The notes: generated by a model from the letters alone, not told the origin. Numbered from the stretch's first letter, positions 1-13,241 are shown. The stretch: 64,000 nt of DNA from Membranipora membranacea (GCA_914767715.1 OU612066.1:5335001-5399000), one strand, 5' to 3'. A program made the numbers and translations.

Positions 1-297
1 ACTTGTTCTGTTTTCACAGTGATTTCCAGTTGTTTACTTGTCTCTCAGTAATCAGTGTTTCCGGATAGAATGACCATGACCTAGGATGGTTATACTTAGA
101 TAATTATTTGCAAACTCTATTCCAAGTAGAACATAGCCTGAGAAGGCCTTCTGAACTTGTGGACTCTTTGGACTACCCTCTATCCCCTGGAGGCCTATCC
201 AGGAATCGTGACCTGATTGGCCAATTAAGGATTTAGACCTATATCATTGGCCAAAAACTGTTAGCCAGGTATTTACATGATTGACTACTTTGAGTAG

Positions 298-1233
298 AGA
301 TACTTGTCATCCTCATGTCAAAATTATCATTTTGGAGGGAAAGCTTGCACAGCAGCAGCATTGGCCAACATTATCATGGATGTTCTATTAGTAGTTTTCT
401 CTGCTGATAAAACCCAGATATTTAAATGTATGAGCCTGATTACTCCAATTGAAACAAATGAGGATGTGGACTCCTTTGTTGATCGACTCAAAACATTATT
501 CATTAACAGTACAAGGAACTTAGATAAAGGGAAGGTGGAGTACAGGATGACAGTCAGATGTAAGGATACATCCATTCCTTATCTCATTGGCATTGATGAT
601 TCAGGGGTCTTTGAGGCCATTAAGTCCAAGATCAGGGCTCATCCTGATCCTTCAAAAGGATTTGACATCAAATGTAAGTTTTTATTTCTTGATCTATGCT
701 ATGGCCGTCTATCTTTTGCTTTCATTTGTTTACCAGCGAACTGGATTGAAGGCACTTTGATGACCACTCTAATACACTAGACACAGTACTGACTGACCTA
801 AGTCTCAACCTGGCCACTAGTCTATTCTGTTAGTAATTGAGGCCCTGGCTGGGTTGATTCAACTATATATGAGTACATGTGGAAACCTGTTGAGAAGGCT
901 GCATGTTATACGTTGGCATCGAGCTATGAAATGCTATTGAACTACTATTGAACTTAGCTTAGACTGAAGTCCAGATTTGAATTTTGATTTAATTTGATAT
1001 TTGTAGTCGAGGGAATCGAATTAGCTTATAAAGCGCCTTTGGGTGTCATTAAGCAGAGAAATAGAGGCCTGAGAGACGACTCTAAAGACGATTTACTCCT
1101 ATTATCTACTATAGATGCAGGAAAAACCACAAAACTCTTGTCGCTGAGAACCGAAAGACAAAAAGAATTGTATGACAGATTCGTAGAGGGTAAGCGATTG
1201 TACAAGCTCTGTGAGAGCGCAAATGTATCTTAA
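298..1233 (+). CDS. Last two exons of an unrecognised gene
   Basis: Two open exons read together. The first runs from about 298 to a GTAAGT donor after 673. The second runs from 1007, after a TTTGTAG acceptor, to a TAA at 1231-1233. The phases match: T from the first exon joins TC to give Phe, so the join reads DIKFEGIELAYKAPLG. The first exon encodes about 125 residues, with the stretches DVDSFVDRLKTLFINSTRNL and IPYLIGIDDSGVFEAIKSKI. The second adds about 75 residues, mostly charged and helical-looking, with RTERQKELYDRFVEGKRLY near the end. I do not recognise the family. The 5' part of the gene would lie left of the window. The start at 298 is only the first position after an in-frame stop next to a weak acceptor. 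Confidence 0.5.
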
Positions 1234-1797
1234 TTTAGACCCATTGGAAAACCCGAGGATAGCCTTCTAACCTTATATCCAGTTGCTTGATTGATAATAC
1301 ACAATACAATATTTGCGGCTGAGAGTAACCCCCTCTGCCTCCTTAACAGAGAAGAATTAGAAGATTGAAATTTTAAGTGGGAAGAATGGGAAGATCAGTT
1401 CTAGTGGGGGGAGCCCCACCATCATTAGTATATTTCAATATTAGGATAATAACATTATTCTTGGACAAAGTTACTTGTTTTAAAATGTAGCCAACGAACA
1501 AAAAATGCCAAAAATTTTATTTCGAGTATATACCACTTCCATGTTATATCGTTATTCATAATATGCCTGCAAACAGACCAACTAACTTGCATCAACTAAC
1601 TAACAGACTAACTAACTCCTTGCTCACATTCAACATTATCTCTGCAAATGGAGGCAATTTTAATTTTTCTTCGCTCAATCTCAAATAAATATTTAACTAA
1701 CTAAATAACTCAACCCGCCTGTGAAGGAGAACTAGATGGGCCCACGGACCCAGAAAAAAAAACCGTAAAACCTCTCCACACACTGTTGTTAGCCAAA

Positions 1798-1836
1798 CTT
1801 TGAGCAAGGAGTAAGAGTCTAACTCCTTGCTTTAAG
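1798..1836. mobile_element. 25-bp palindromic insertion, CAAGGAGT family
   Basis: The core at 1805-1829 starts CAAGGAGT and ends ACTCCTTG, an imperfect inverted repeat. It is flanked by 7-bp direct repeats CTTTGAG (1798-1804) and CTTTAAG (1830-1836), which differ at one base. Two further copies with the same ends and 7-bp flanks lie at 13065-13106 and 41878-41916. Confidence 0.55.
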
Positions 1837-2025
1837 GCACTCCTTTTACCTTTATGTAAAGCTGCCAAGTGTTTCATGTCTTCTAAAGCATAGGCATCTG
1901 GAGTTACAAGCACGTATAATTTGGTTGATAATGGTCATTGGCAAACTATACAGGCTTGTAATTCCAGATGTCTATGTATGTTGTTGTTCTAAAGGTATTC
2001 ATTTATTCAAAGAAGAATAAATAAA

Positions 2026-2292
2026 CAATTTTTTCAACTATATTTATAAGCAAGTGATCATCAGATGCTCCAAATCCATGTTGGGTCAGCTCCAGACCCT
2101 AATTGACTTAAATGTATGATATTGCATGACAAAAAGGCCACCCATCTCATACTTTGAGATACATAAATTTATCTCCAAACTGGGACATTCTCATTCTGAC
2201 AGTGTCTTAACAAAAGAACAATCCTATAATGACAATTTTTTCAACTATATTTATTTATAAGCAAGTGATCAGATGCTCCAAATCCATGTTGA
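2026..2292. repeat. Local direct duplication of about 55 bp
   Basis: The sequence CAATTTTTTCAACTATATTT followed by ATAAGCAAGTGATC and CAGATGCTCCAAATCCATG occurs at about 2027-2083 and again at about 2232-2290. The copies differ by a 4-bp TTTA insertion and an ATC indel. The cause is unknown. Confidence 0.6.
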
Positions 2293-3299
2293 GAAGACTA
2301 TCATTCATCAACTACTCACTTTCTGCAACCAGTCAGCTATGTTGTTTCTCGGAGATGATCTGCATGATGCAGGCATTCTCCCTGATGCAGGCTGCTACAT
2401 AGATCTCATTCTTTAATTCTCAATACCTCACTCAGCTAGTAACATGAGAGCACTTTGCGCACGTGCACTCATTAAGCCCAGAAACAGTGCCAGAAACAGA
2501 GGAGGGTTTTGTTGACCAATGAAATAATGGCAATCTGAGCCTCCTGATTGGTCAATCGTGTGAACAGGAGTTATCTAACTCTTTGTCAGGATAGGATAAC
2601 TCAGACCTTCTCCTGCAAAATATTTACATGTTTTCACCAACTAGCTAGAAAACACGTCATAGCGTAACCAAAAAGGGTGTAACATAATAATCAGATGACC
2701 TCACCAAGGATACGACCAGTGGATGTTTGATAGGTAGATACAGTGATGCTCGAATAATACACAATTTAGTTTTCAAAAGTGGGCCTTATCTGGGCGTGGG
2801 AAAATGCTGATCCCACCTTGCCAGGTTTTGTAATCTAATTAATTTTAAAAGTTTATTATTGGAATTTTTATGAAAAATATAGTAGAATCATAATAACGGT
2901 GTGAGAAAAAACGAATGTGCAGCTGATGTGTTTTACTTTGACTGGCTAAAATAAAAGCACTTCAGTTGTGTTTTGGAATTTGGACTTAAAAGTCAACTTA
3001 CTGTATTGAGGAGCATCTTTATTTTTTGTAACATCCATATCGTCCGAGCACAAGATTGGATTACAATAACAATGGTAAATGAATAAACTCAACAAACTGT
3101 TCAAATTCTTCTCCCCTGACCTTGTTAATAGAACCTGCATGTTGTACTCATATCATACAACTTGACGGAAACCGAGACCTTCTGTTGAAAGGAAACTTTA
3201 TACTCTCTGAAAACTTGAAGAATATTCATTCTAACCTATCACAAGTGGCAAGATGGAAACTAAATCACTCGCTAAAAGTTTAACTTTGTACTCCCCCAG

Positions 3300-3530
3300 G
3301 GCAGTAGTTAAGGAAAAATGGTGGGGGAGGCAAAAGTTCAAAGCATCACCAGGAGGGGTGCTGTTAGTTCCTCCCTTAGCTATTTAAGGCATATAATCAG
3401 CAATTTGAAATCCCAGACGAGCTGAATCTGACATGGACTATTCATTTAGAGTGTTTTCAGTCCACTCTATTTAGCTTTCTAGGGGAGGCAGTGCCTCCCT
3501 GCCTCCCCAGAACTACGGGCCTGCTCCCAA
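3300..3530 (+). mobile_element. Non-autonomous DNA-element-like repeat, copy 1
   Basis: The left end reads CAGTAGTTAAGG then a GGTGGGGGAGGC stretch. The right end carries CTGCCTCCCCAGAACTAC, so the ends are roughly inverted. An inverted copy lies at about 50508-50735, sharing internal blocks such as GCATCACCAG, GGGGTGCTGT and TTTAAGGCATATAAT. It has no coding capacity. A CAGG...CCTG termination would suit hAT, but I could not define a clean target duplication. Confidence 0.4.
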
Positions 3531-6269
3531 ATAGATATGCTAGATTTCGGTTTTATCAGATTTGCTAGTCATTGCAAGAAGATAGAAACAAAATTTCATG
3601 CTAAAAGGTTAATTTTAGACCATCTGTCAATGATGGGGAGGAGATTGATTCGAATTGATTTACAAGAGTAAATACAGCTGATTAATTTTTGATGATTTAA
3701 TGACTAATGATTTTTTCCACGCTTTGACCCGGAGCTCTCATTAAATTATTAGGTCATGATGTTTCATGTTTTTTATTCCCCATCTAATACTGCCAAAATG
3801 TCGATTATGTACATACATGTACATACTTTATTGTATTCTCACAATTTATTTAAATATTATAGCCAGCTCATTTTAATGTTCTACGGATCATGACTTCCAT
3901 GGCATCTAAATCAACTATCAAACTACACACACCATTGACTCGATCAGGTTTATTTTAAGATTACAGCTGGTGTCAACTTTAACTCTAATGATAATAATCT
4001 TAAGTGCCAGAATGCCAGCAGACAGGTTAAGAAAGGGGCGCCTAGCATTACCAGGGTTATTGCTATTCTATAAAAAAAATAATTGATGCCAACACTGAAT
4101 AAACTTTACAAAACCTTGAATCTCAAATCTTGATGATTGCTGAATGACAATGTGTCTAAAAAATGACAATTTGAGTAACTCTCATCTTTTATTTTATTAT
4201 TTGAAAAATGCAGCCAGCCTAATTGATTATTAAATGGACAGATGAGGCAATGATTCTTTGCTCAAAACAAGCAGAATAATCTAAAGCTACTCATTGTAAA
4301 AAATTCATAGCAGCTCATGATAGCTTTCCTATAAGCCAACAATGCATATATGTAGCTTCTATTGTTGAGGTAATCAGTTCTCAACGAAGCCGTTGGACGG
4401 ACAGTCAAATCGCCATTCTCTAAAGTTGAGCTCTACTTAGAAGATATATTTGATGCTACTCTGTTTGGATTATCGAGGACTGGGAAAATAGAGTTTGACC
4501 AACGGTTAATACGCTACACTGCTTAGGATTCTTTTGTGTATATCTCTATAAATAACTTTTGCACAAAATTTCAACAGCTTAGTGTATGCTGTATTTGTGA
4601 CCTTCTATGAGAGGTTTCAGATAACAGGTATTTACTTGGTTGACCAAACAGGCTGACTTGCAAGTCTATTGCTATGAAACAACATTTTTGGTGGAGTGAA
4701 CTTAACAAAATGTTTCAATCAAAGCTACACTTTATGCTCATTTACCCCTGCTTTTACCCCTTTTATTTTCAGACAGGTTCAATAATTGCCATTGAAACCA
4801 GTGAACATCTGTTATCCTGCACGAAGACTGCAACAGCGACAGGATAATATCGGTGACACTCGAAGAGCCAGAACACACCAAAGAAAAAGGGAGTGGGCAG
4901 CCTAAATATCGAGCTAATTGAGTCTCAAATACTACACCAACTATTATTTTTGGCGAGGGAACACAAATTCAGTGAGTTGATTGAGTCACCTTACAAAGCT
5001 CATAATGATTTGTGAAACAGAAAGTTCTGGTTAAAACTATCACACGCTGTCAGTTTTCTATTGAATACGAAAAATTACCGGAGAAAATTTGCAAAAAATG
5101 GTGGAGAGGGCGGTTGAAGTACACTGATATATTATGCTTGTCGATTTTTATCCGCCATTATGTTTTAGGTTGATCCAGTACATAACAATAACAACTGAGT
5201 TGTGATACGCTCTGTACTAACAAGTATCTCAAACCATCAAGCAGAAAACAGGGCAATAAAGCCTGAACAAACACTGCTCAGTCCTAACTAAGAGAACTGG
5301 TATGCACTAATACTGCCTCAAGAACCTGATACTAATATTGTTAACAAAAACACAGCTGCCAATATGACAAGGTGAGAGTTATGTTCTTCTCTTGATGACT
5401 TGGGAGCTGACACGTAAAAATATGTGTTATTGGGAAATTTTACTCCAGAAAAATGCGTTGGTTGCATACTTGTTTACAAAAACCAAGTTGTTTGGCATTC
5501 AAACTGACCACAATAACCACTTGTTATGAACAATTAATAGAAAAAGCTTGTTCTAAAATAAATTGCACTAAATTTTTGTTAGTGGGTGGCTGGAATGTAC
5601 AACCAGTCAACCACTTAATGTGGTAATTGTGGTAATCCCTAATTATAAGAAAAGAAAGTGTTGTTCGACTGACCTAATGGTTTATTCAAATTTCAGGAAA
5701 ATATGTACCATGTAGCTTATTTTCACAACAAGGCAACGACAACAATTTGAATTTTTGTATAGTTTTTTTAAGACTTTTTGAGACTCCAAATAACAGTTCA
5801 CCAGTGGTTGTAGCTTCAATTGTGATAGCTGTGCTATAACTAATTTTATAACTCATTTTGTAGATTATGGATACATTGTACTGCAGTTGACATCCCGATA
5901 GCTTTTACCTTTGGCTTTGCGTGGCTTGTATAGCCTGTCTACTGATATTATACACCATGAGCTCAACAAAGCAGAGTGGCTGGACTGTCAACTTGTATCC
6001 TATGGTACGGTAAAACGCAAATCCATTAATTTACAAGAGATTTACATGAATGGTGTTTTTTTTGTAGCCATGATTCCAGCGCCTGACATATAAACTGTCC
6101 TACGAATACAGAATATTTTGTTGGCAACAATTAATACCTAAAAATCCCAAGTTCTTTAGCCAGGCAGAGCCAACACAAAATATACACATATGGCTGTTCC
6201 CTACAATGAATCTCAGGCTAAGCTAAAGAATCTTATGTATCTGCAGTTTGCTAACCTTCTGATTTTCTT

Positions 6270-7090
6270 TTTACAGATCGGAGCAGGCACGTCATGCTGG
6301 AAGCTGGCAGTTAAGTGGCACCGGTATAATATTGGTCTCCCAACTTACCTACTGGCATTGGTCTATCACTAGAAGGATATGTTTACACATGAGAAAATAA
6401 AATCAATGTGCTAAGATTTCTTACAGTATTCCTACGATTAGAAAGTTGATATCAATTAGTCAACTTTTTAAGTCTCAAACAACTTTTCAGCACAATCAAT
6501 GCATATAGTACCCCTGTTTTTACTGTAGATGGTATTACCCGCAAGCGTATTACTTTTAACATATTAGTTTTTAACCAGGGGGATCTTTCAATTAAAAACA
6601 GCTAAAATCGCAATCTGATCGTTCACTCAGTGAGTGAGCGATACCTGCTAGGGATCCCGCTTTCAGATCGCTCAGCCATTGATGGAACTATATACATTAT
6701 GAGTGAGCGATTTGGGTATGATATTGTCTAAATGAAAGACCAAGTGAGTGATAATATTGAGCAATGTGATAGTGATAACTTGCTTTAGTAAAGCATCGCT
6801 GTTTCTTATTGAAAGACCCCCCAGTTACACCTAATGTTTTGAATTATATGCCACATCTTGTAGCCAGAAGTGGAAACATCTGAGACGTTCAAGTTTGCTG
6901 TGAAGAAATATGTAACTGAATGCTGATATGTATATACGACAGAAGTTTACTGTTATTATGACTGTGGAGAAAAGTTCTGAGTAAAGTAATAAACTGCAGA
7001 GGAGCAACTTGTGGGATATGACCCCACGTAATACGTAGTACAAAATTAAGTAAGTAACACAACAGTAGAGGGGAGATTGGATATAGCAAC
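6270..7090 (+). repeat. Left copy of repeat flanking the LINE
   Basis: Two blocks match sequence right of the LINE. The first, around 6270-6380, contains CGTCATGCTG, CTGGCAGTT and TGGTCTAT, and matches about 9310-9420. The second, 6830-7060, contains ATGTATATACGACAGAAGTT and TGACTGTGGAGAAAAGTTCT, and matches 9640-9850. The copies are clearly diverged. Either the LINE inserted into or next to a duplicated segment, or the LINE carries repeated flanks. Confidence 0.5.
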
Positions 7091-9238
7091 ATGCGAGGAA
7101 GCAGAAATTTTGGCTATCAAAGTGATCGCACCAAATCTGAATTTGTTCTTGTGCTGGTGTACAACCCTCCCTGCACAGCCAGTCAGATCATTGAGCAATA
7201 TGAAAGTATATTAGAAACAAACTTACTTAAAAAGTCAACAATCATTACAGCCGATTTTAGTATAGACTGTCCAAAGAGTTTACCATAAAAGAAAAGTTTG
7301 ACACCCTTATGTCCCTGCATAGTTTCAACCAAGTAATTGATTCCCCTACAAGGTGTTTTAAAGAACTGAAAACAATAATCGATCTTATTTTCACAAACCG
7401 TCAAAATGTTATTCAAAGTCATAAAGTCAAAAATTGTGGCATCAGTGATCACTTTTCTGATGAGTGCCAGTTTAATCTAAAAAAATCAAAACATTCATAT
7501 TCATATATAAAAAAAAGAGACTTGAGAAAATTTGATGTATATGAGTTTCTCGAAACTGCATCAATTTCCATAGAATTGAAAATTGCCACTGTGTTCACCA
7601 GGCTGCTGATTGTTAGACAAAATACTATGTGATCTCACAGATAAAAAATCCATCTGCTAGAATAATTCCAAAGTTACCTTGCTAATAAAAGAGACTCAAA
7701 ATGGCCCAAAATGCTTTTGATAATTTTATTGATTCAGGCTTTGACAAATCATCAAGGTCTTGTGAGATTTATAAGGCATTCAGAAATAAAAATAGAAAAA
7801 ATAATGCAATCAGAGATGCAAAAAAGGCAGCAATGGCTAATATTCTGAACGACCCAACTTTATCCAAGTGGGAGAAAATTCGAATTTTCAAGGGCACAAA
7901 CACAGGGCCTGGCAATAAAATTGAAGAGCTTGAGATTGATGGCACAAAATGCACAGAAAAGCTCAAAGTAGCCGACGGCTTAAATGAATTCTTTCAACCA
8001 TTGGAGCAAATTAAATAACCAAGCTAGAGCCTCAAGCCATAGTAAGACAAGTAAGCCAAACAAATGTTTCGGCTAATGACCCGCGTATTTTAGCTATTTC
8101 AAAGTTTGCATTGGAAATGGTCAACAATAATGAAGTGTCTTGAATTCTCCACTCATTAAAATCCAGAAAAACAGGGTGATTAAGCCAAATTCCTGCTTTT
8201 GTATACAAAATTTTAGAGCCTTTAATTCTTAATCTCTTTACACACATAATAAACTTATCTCTTAGCAATAATCAATTTCCAGATGTTTGGAAGAATGCAC
8301 TTGTTAATCCTATTTTTAAAAATAGTGCAAAAAATCAGGCTAGCAATTACCGTCCGATATCCCTTCTCCCTTTTATGAGCAAAGTTCACAGAGTCCAACC
8401 AACTTTTGAGCTGCAGACAATTTGGGTTTCGTTCTGAAAGCTCCACTGACCAAATCTTAATCCAATTGGTGAATAAAATGAGATACATGCTATCTCAAGA
8501 TAGTTCTAAATTCTTAACCCTTGCTGCACTGGACATCAAAAAAAGCTTTTGACTGTGTAAACCATACACTGTTGGTCACCAAATTTACTCAAAAATTCAA
8601 CTTTACTCTATCGGCAACATCTTTGAGAGAAAATTATTTATCAAACAGGTCTCAAACCATGAAGGTTAATTAATGGTATTTTATCTGATAGGAATCAAAT
8701 TCTTACCGGGGGTCCCTCAAGGGTCTGCTTTGGGCCCATTGCTCTTTATTGCTTTTATCAATGATCTCACCATCTGTTTGCCGATGACTGTTTCATGATA
8801 GCCAGCGAAAATGACCCAACCCTATCTATTAAAAACATGGAACATTCACTAGCATGAGCTCCTGACTGGTACAACTGTATTAAATTTATGCTAAATGCAT
8901 CAAAGACAGAATTGTTATGACTGTCTTCAATTCTAATAACACAGACTTTCCCAAACTAAACTCTCAAGGCATGTCTTTCAAGCAGTCAGACAAATTAAAA
9001 TATTTAGGAGTAATTTTAGATCAAAATTTGAGTTTTAAATCTCACGTCAAAATATTAAACAAAAGCTATACCCAAATATAGCAAATTTTGAGAGAAATCA
9101 CAAGTTTTTAAATGAATCCTTAGCTGCTGCTGCTGTCTGGTACACAAGGTTAAAAAGATCAAAACCCGAATATTGCGCACCGCTACTTTATTGCTCTAAT
9201 GAATATATTAAAAAAGATATCCTAAAAGTCGAGAACCG
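7091..9238 (+). pseudogene. Degenerate non-LTR retrotransposon (endonuclease and RT)
   Basis: Broken reading frames follow the order of a LINE ORF2. At 7091-7630 lies the C-terminal part of an APE-type endonuclease, with IDLIFTNRQNV and the GISDHF motif. At 7701-8018 lies a linker with YKAFRNKNRKNN and EIDGTKCTEKLKVADGLNEF. The reverse transcriptase starts near 8200, with NYRPISLLP near 8345, QFGFRSESSTDQ near 8420, LAALDIKKAF near 8525 (frameshifted in the A-run), FADDCFMIA near 8772 and an SKTEL region near 8900. Stops and frameshifts separate every block, so it is dead. The style resembles CR1/Jockey-type LINEs, but I cannot place the clade firmly. Confidence 0.85.
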
Positions 9239-9309
9239 ATGTTCAAATTCGAAATTTCTGGTAGTATGGGGAATGCTGGAATGTACAGCTACTTGTGTGA
9301 TTTTAATTT

Positions 9310-9900
9310 TGCAGACCTGAGAAGGCGTGTCATGCTGAAAACTGGCAGTTTACTGGCGCTGCTACAATATTTGTCTTCAGCTTTCCGACTGGCGCTGGTC
9401 TATAACGAGAAGGATCGATGTTTACGGATCGTAAGCATAAAAAAAAGAGAATCGATATGGTAGGATCTCTTACAAAATTCTCACGATTGGAAAGTCAATA
9501 TCAATTAACCTACTCTAAAGTCTCGAACAGCATTTCAGCAAAATAAATGCATAAATAATTGTGTAAAGATCCCCTGTTTTTACTGTAAACAGCTATAATT
9601 ATTGGTGATCATTTCGTATTAGTTTATATCCAGTTTCACCTAAAATCTTAAATAATGTACCACATCTTGCAGGCAAAAACAGAAACACATGGGATCCGAG
9701 TCTTCTGTGAAGAATACATAAATGAAAGGTTATATGTATATATGACAGAAGTTTACTGCTATTATGACTGTGGAGAAAAGTTCTGTGTAAAGCGATAAAC
9801 TGCAATGGAGAAACTTGAGGGAAGTGACTCCCTGCAATATCCCATATTCCAATATTATGTAAGTAACATGACAGTAAAGCTACATCTCCATACTTCCTGG
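9310..9900 (+). repeat. Right copy of repeat flanking the LINE
   Basis: This is the counterpart of the 6270-7090 blocks. Shared words include ACAGAAGTTTACTG, TATTATGACTGTGGAG and GCGATAAACTGCA-like sequence. It begins directly after the LINE reading frames end. Confidence 0.5.
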
Positions 9901-11470
9901 ATTGGATAATTTTGTCATTGCCCACTTTGAATGCCTTGGGCCTAGCGAACCATTTGCAACAATGGGATTTTAGTCTTTAATTCCAAAGGAGATCTTGCTT
10001 GATTTGTTTTAAGGCAAACAGGTCGGCAGCAGTCCTCACCTGATCTGAAGCTTAAGTCTCCCGTACAAACCTATGGATCCATATCCACTTACTTACAAAC
10101 CTAGGATATCTTCGAGAGCCAACTAGATGTAGATCACACCCAAAATACGGCAGCGAGTTTATCGTCTGCTCTTGATCTTATTACAGCCAAGGTAAAACTT
10201 GTCCTTTGTTCTGGAACCTCCCAACACCCAGGTTTCAGAGTCAGATCTGTAGAAAGCTTGCTCTTGCGAACTAGTTTGGTAACGACATTCATTTGGTGGA
10301 TTAGTATTTAGGAGACTTACATGGCGTTATCCAGGGATATAACGATATCTTGCGAGAATAGTTCACATTTTTGTACCTCTCTTTAATCCCATAGGTTTTT
10401 ATTTCTAGATAGTACGGAAGAGAGCTTAGTCTAGTCATGGATCGTTTGAATTTTGACCAAAACACTCCTTTATTGAAGCATAGTTCTAGCTTATTGGGGT
10501 ATAATCTTCAGAGGGAAGAGCCATCTTGCTTCAACTTCCTAAATTGGTAAGCATATACTGAAAGATATACAGTGCATGTTGGGTCATATCTAAATATGTA
10601 CACCACTTTTAAATTTAATATCTTTAGGTTGAACAGGACTCCTTATTTAAGTCGTAATCTTTTTTAGCTGGTATAAATAACTTTTATATTTGTCACCTAG
10701 GCCTCGAGTTTTGTACTGTGATTCATATAACAAGATTGGACAAATTCATTTTAATGCGTGTAGTTTTCTAACAAAAACAAACTTTATTTTGATACGATCA
10801 AAGAGGGTAACGATGTGGAGCCCTCTACATGAGACCGTGTTTTACATAAGTTGTATGTGCGACTGTGATGATAAATGTTAGTGCTCCATATAGTGGCCTG
10901 TCTAGGTGTATTGTTAAGTCGACATGACGTACATTCACATAAAGACCACATCAACATGCACAAAACCTTAGCAAGGTAACCAATTGTAAATGTCATAGAT
11001 AGACATCTGTTCTGCACTCATTTCCGGTTCAACAAACAGCAGAACGCTCACCACTGTAAAGCTCATCGGATTTCAGCTATTTCAGGGTTATCTCTAATAC
11101 GCCACTATGAAGGGCATGATAATACCCTGCAACCATGTGTGTTGGTCACCTTTACTACAAGACTCTGCTGGTGGATATTCACTACAAGTAATTGGGTGTA
11201 TCTGTATATGAGGCTGTCTCTGTCTCTGTATTTATGACTACTTGATTGCAAATAGAAAGCTGTCTAAATAAACATAAATTAAAAATTTGTCCTTGATAAT
11301 TCTCTCAAAACTCTTTATAGTAACTGAATGTGAGGGCAATAGGCCTGTAATTGTTATTACGTTAAGGTTTTGACTTTTACGGTAGTGGAGAAATAGCTGA
11401 TAATTTCCAGAGTTTGAGTAATGTTCCACTTGAAAGACAGATATTAAAAATTTTACAAAATACTGCTGAC
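9901..11470. other. Non-coding stretch
   Basis: Only short frames are present on either strand, with no motif I recognise and no clear splice-bounded exon. The G in the CCTAGGCC run near 10700 and a Y-rich stretch near 10670 could mark exon edges of an unseen gene, but nothing supports coding. Confidence 0.35.
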
Positions 11471-11479
11471 CGTTCTTAA

Positions 11480-12030
11480 TAGCGTTGCTTCAAAATTGCT
11501 TTTCCAGGTTTGCCCTGGCGTAGTTGGGCTCACACCTCCTCTACCACTATCTCACTGCTGTCATGTGCTTTATCAGGAGGCTCAGGATCAGGTCAGTCAG
11601 GTGTTAGTGCTGCTTGCTTTGGGTCGTTGAATCTAGTATAGAACTCATTAGGATGGTACAGAGTTCCTTCTGCTGTGTGGCATCCATCTGATCGAAATTG
11701 GTTCTGCTAGGCTTGCTTTGGTTAGACATGGATTTGATGGCTTTCCATGCTTGTTTGATGTTGGAGGACATTTTTGATAGCATCTTGCCCTTGAATTGTG
11801 TTTTTGCATCTTTTATTTGGTTTTTTATTTCGTTCTGGATCTTTTTTGTTTTTTTTTAGTTTTTATGAGCTGCTTGTTTTTCTTGTAGGAGACATTTGAT
11901 TTTGGCAGTCCTCCAGGGGTGATGGTTGGTATTAAAGAAACACTGCTTTGGTGTTGAGTTAGAGGCTACCACGTGGTTGATGTAATCTGTAATTACCTCC
12001 ACAGTTTGATCAACATTTGGCTTTATAAAT
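11480..12030 (-). pseudogene. LINE fragment, linker upstream of reverse transcriptase
   Basis: The minus-strand translation reads NHHPWRTAKIKCLLQEKQAA, then a lysine-rich KDAKTQFKGKMLSKM stretch and KQAWKAIKSMSNQSK, and in another frame PNEFYTRFND. This is the typical order between endonuclease and RT in many animal LINEs (W...K, AKxxY/FKxK, W..I, LN.FY.RFD). An internal stop and a frame change show decay. No RT catalytic block follows, so the element is truncated. Confidence 0.7.
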
Positions 12031-12206
12031 ATCTCCCAATTAATGGTATCAAATGCACTTACACTCTAACTAAGCCAATCCATTGCCTTGATATTCTTAA
12101 AAATCCATTTTCCAATTATCAAATAGCCAAATAAATGATGGCACGTGTATCATATCTATCTTTCTACTCTTGTGTCCTGAGGTTGAAGGCGATAACCAAG
12201 GCTTAC

Positions 12207-12911
12207 CTCTGATAAGCTCGTACAATATTGATGACCCAAATGGCCATATCCCACTTTTCTGCCCTTTCATATTTTATCTTTGTCTGGGTCTCAACTGAAA
12301 TAAGCTTCCTCACAGCCGACGCCACCGCTAGGGCCAGTCTAGCCACACCTTTCCTGGAGATTCTTGGGACCTGTAAACATTTATTGCAAAATGGATAAAC
12401 AGCAACTGATGGAACAAATTTGTATCATCCACAGTAAGATTAATATTTTATGTCAACTGCTTCAAGTAAGGTGCAATAATATACGGTTTTCTATACAGGC
12501 AGCTGAGATGTATATTTAGTTGTCAGTACTAAAGCAAATGTTATGGAACTTTATTTGGTTTCTCAATATAAAAGTAACAACTTGCTCTGCGGGATCGTAA
12601 AACTTGTTTGGGCCAACATATAGCTTGTCATAGCAGACAGTATCATTACCTACATGGACACAGTTTTTTGATATTTTATGTCTCTGATGGCAGCGAAAAA
12701 AATGAGTAATAAAACCAGCATAGAACCAATCTAGATTATCCCTTAATACCATTAGTTTTTTCTCCTCCTCAGCAGGTTTGCATGATTCGAGATCGTCCAA
12801 AGACTGGAAATGGGGCAGATTCGAGACAGGTTCTATGACCCCTTTTTCACCTTGTAGCTGTTTCACCATCTTTGTGAGGTCAAAAACCATCACAATTAGT
12901 TTCTTGGTCAT
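12207..12911 (-). CDS. Candidate two-exon gene, function unknown
   Basis: An open frame of 131 codons starts at an ATG at 12911. Residues 1-45 carry FDLTKMVKQLQGEKGVIEPV and NLPHFQSLDDLES. The C-terminal half has two Cys in CVHVGNDTVCYDKLYVGP. About 150 bp downstream an open exon lies between a TTTACAG acceptor (exon start 12370) and a GTAAGCC donor (exon end 12207). It encodes about 54 residues beginning VPRISRKGVARLALAVASAV, a helical-looking stretch with Arg and Lys. I could not find a donor that joins the two cleanly, so they may belong to different transcripts. The family is not recognised. It sits between a LINE fragment and the tandem array. Confidence 0.4.
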
Positions 12912-13064
12912 TTCTGCAATTCAAAATAGTTATGATTGCAGACATATACAGGAGATTCAAGTACAATTTATTCACATGATCATCAATTTCAGATAAAAAA
13001 AATAAAATCACCAGTCAAGCTACAGTGTCCATTGATGGATATCAATCTCAGCTACTCATACTTA

Positions 13065-13106
13065 CTCAGATCAAGGAGTTGTAGGTCTACAACTCCTTGC
13101 TCAGAT
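13065..13106. mobile_element. 28-bp palindromic insertion, CAAGGAGT family
   Basis: The core at 13072-13099 is a perfect inverted repeat: CAAGGAGTTGTAG, a 2-base centre, then CTACAACTCCTTG. It is flanked by 7-bp direct repeats CTCAGAT at 13065-13071 and 13100-13106. The ends match the copies at 1805-1829 and 41885-41909. Confidence 0.65.
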
Positions 13107-13241
13107 CTCTATAAGAAAATGGGAGTTGTTTGCACATAAAATCAGAGCAGACAACCTCAATAATTTCCCTGATACAACCATTGGCCTATAATATAGCGAG
13201 GAGGGTAGGACCCTGTCTGAATATAGTAATAGGATTGCTTT

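Larger units (their letters stand above)
1234..5900. other. Non-coding stretch with scattered repeats
   Basis: No long or conserved-looking reading frame is visible on either strand. The stretch holds a small palindromic insertion near 1.8 kb, a local direct duplication near 2.0-2.3 kb and a mobile-element-like repeat near 3.3-3.5 kb, each listed separately. The rest is AT-rich sequence with nothing I can name. Confidence 0.5.
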
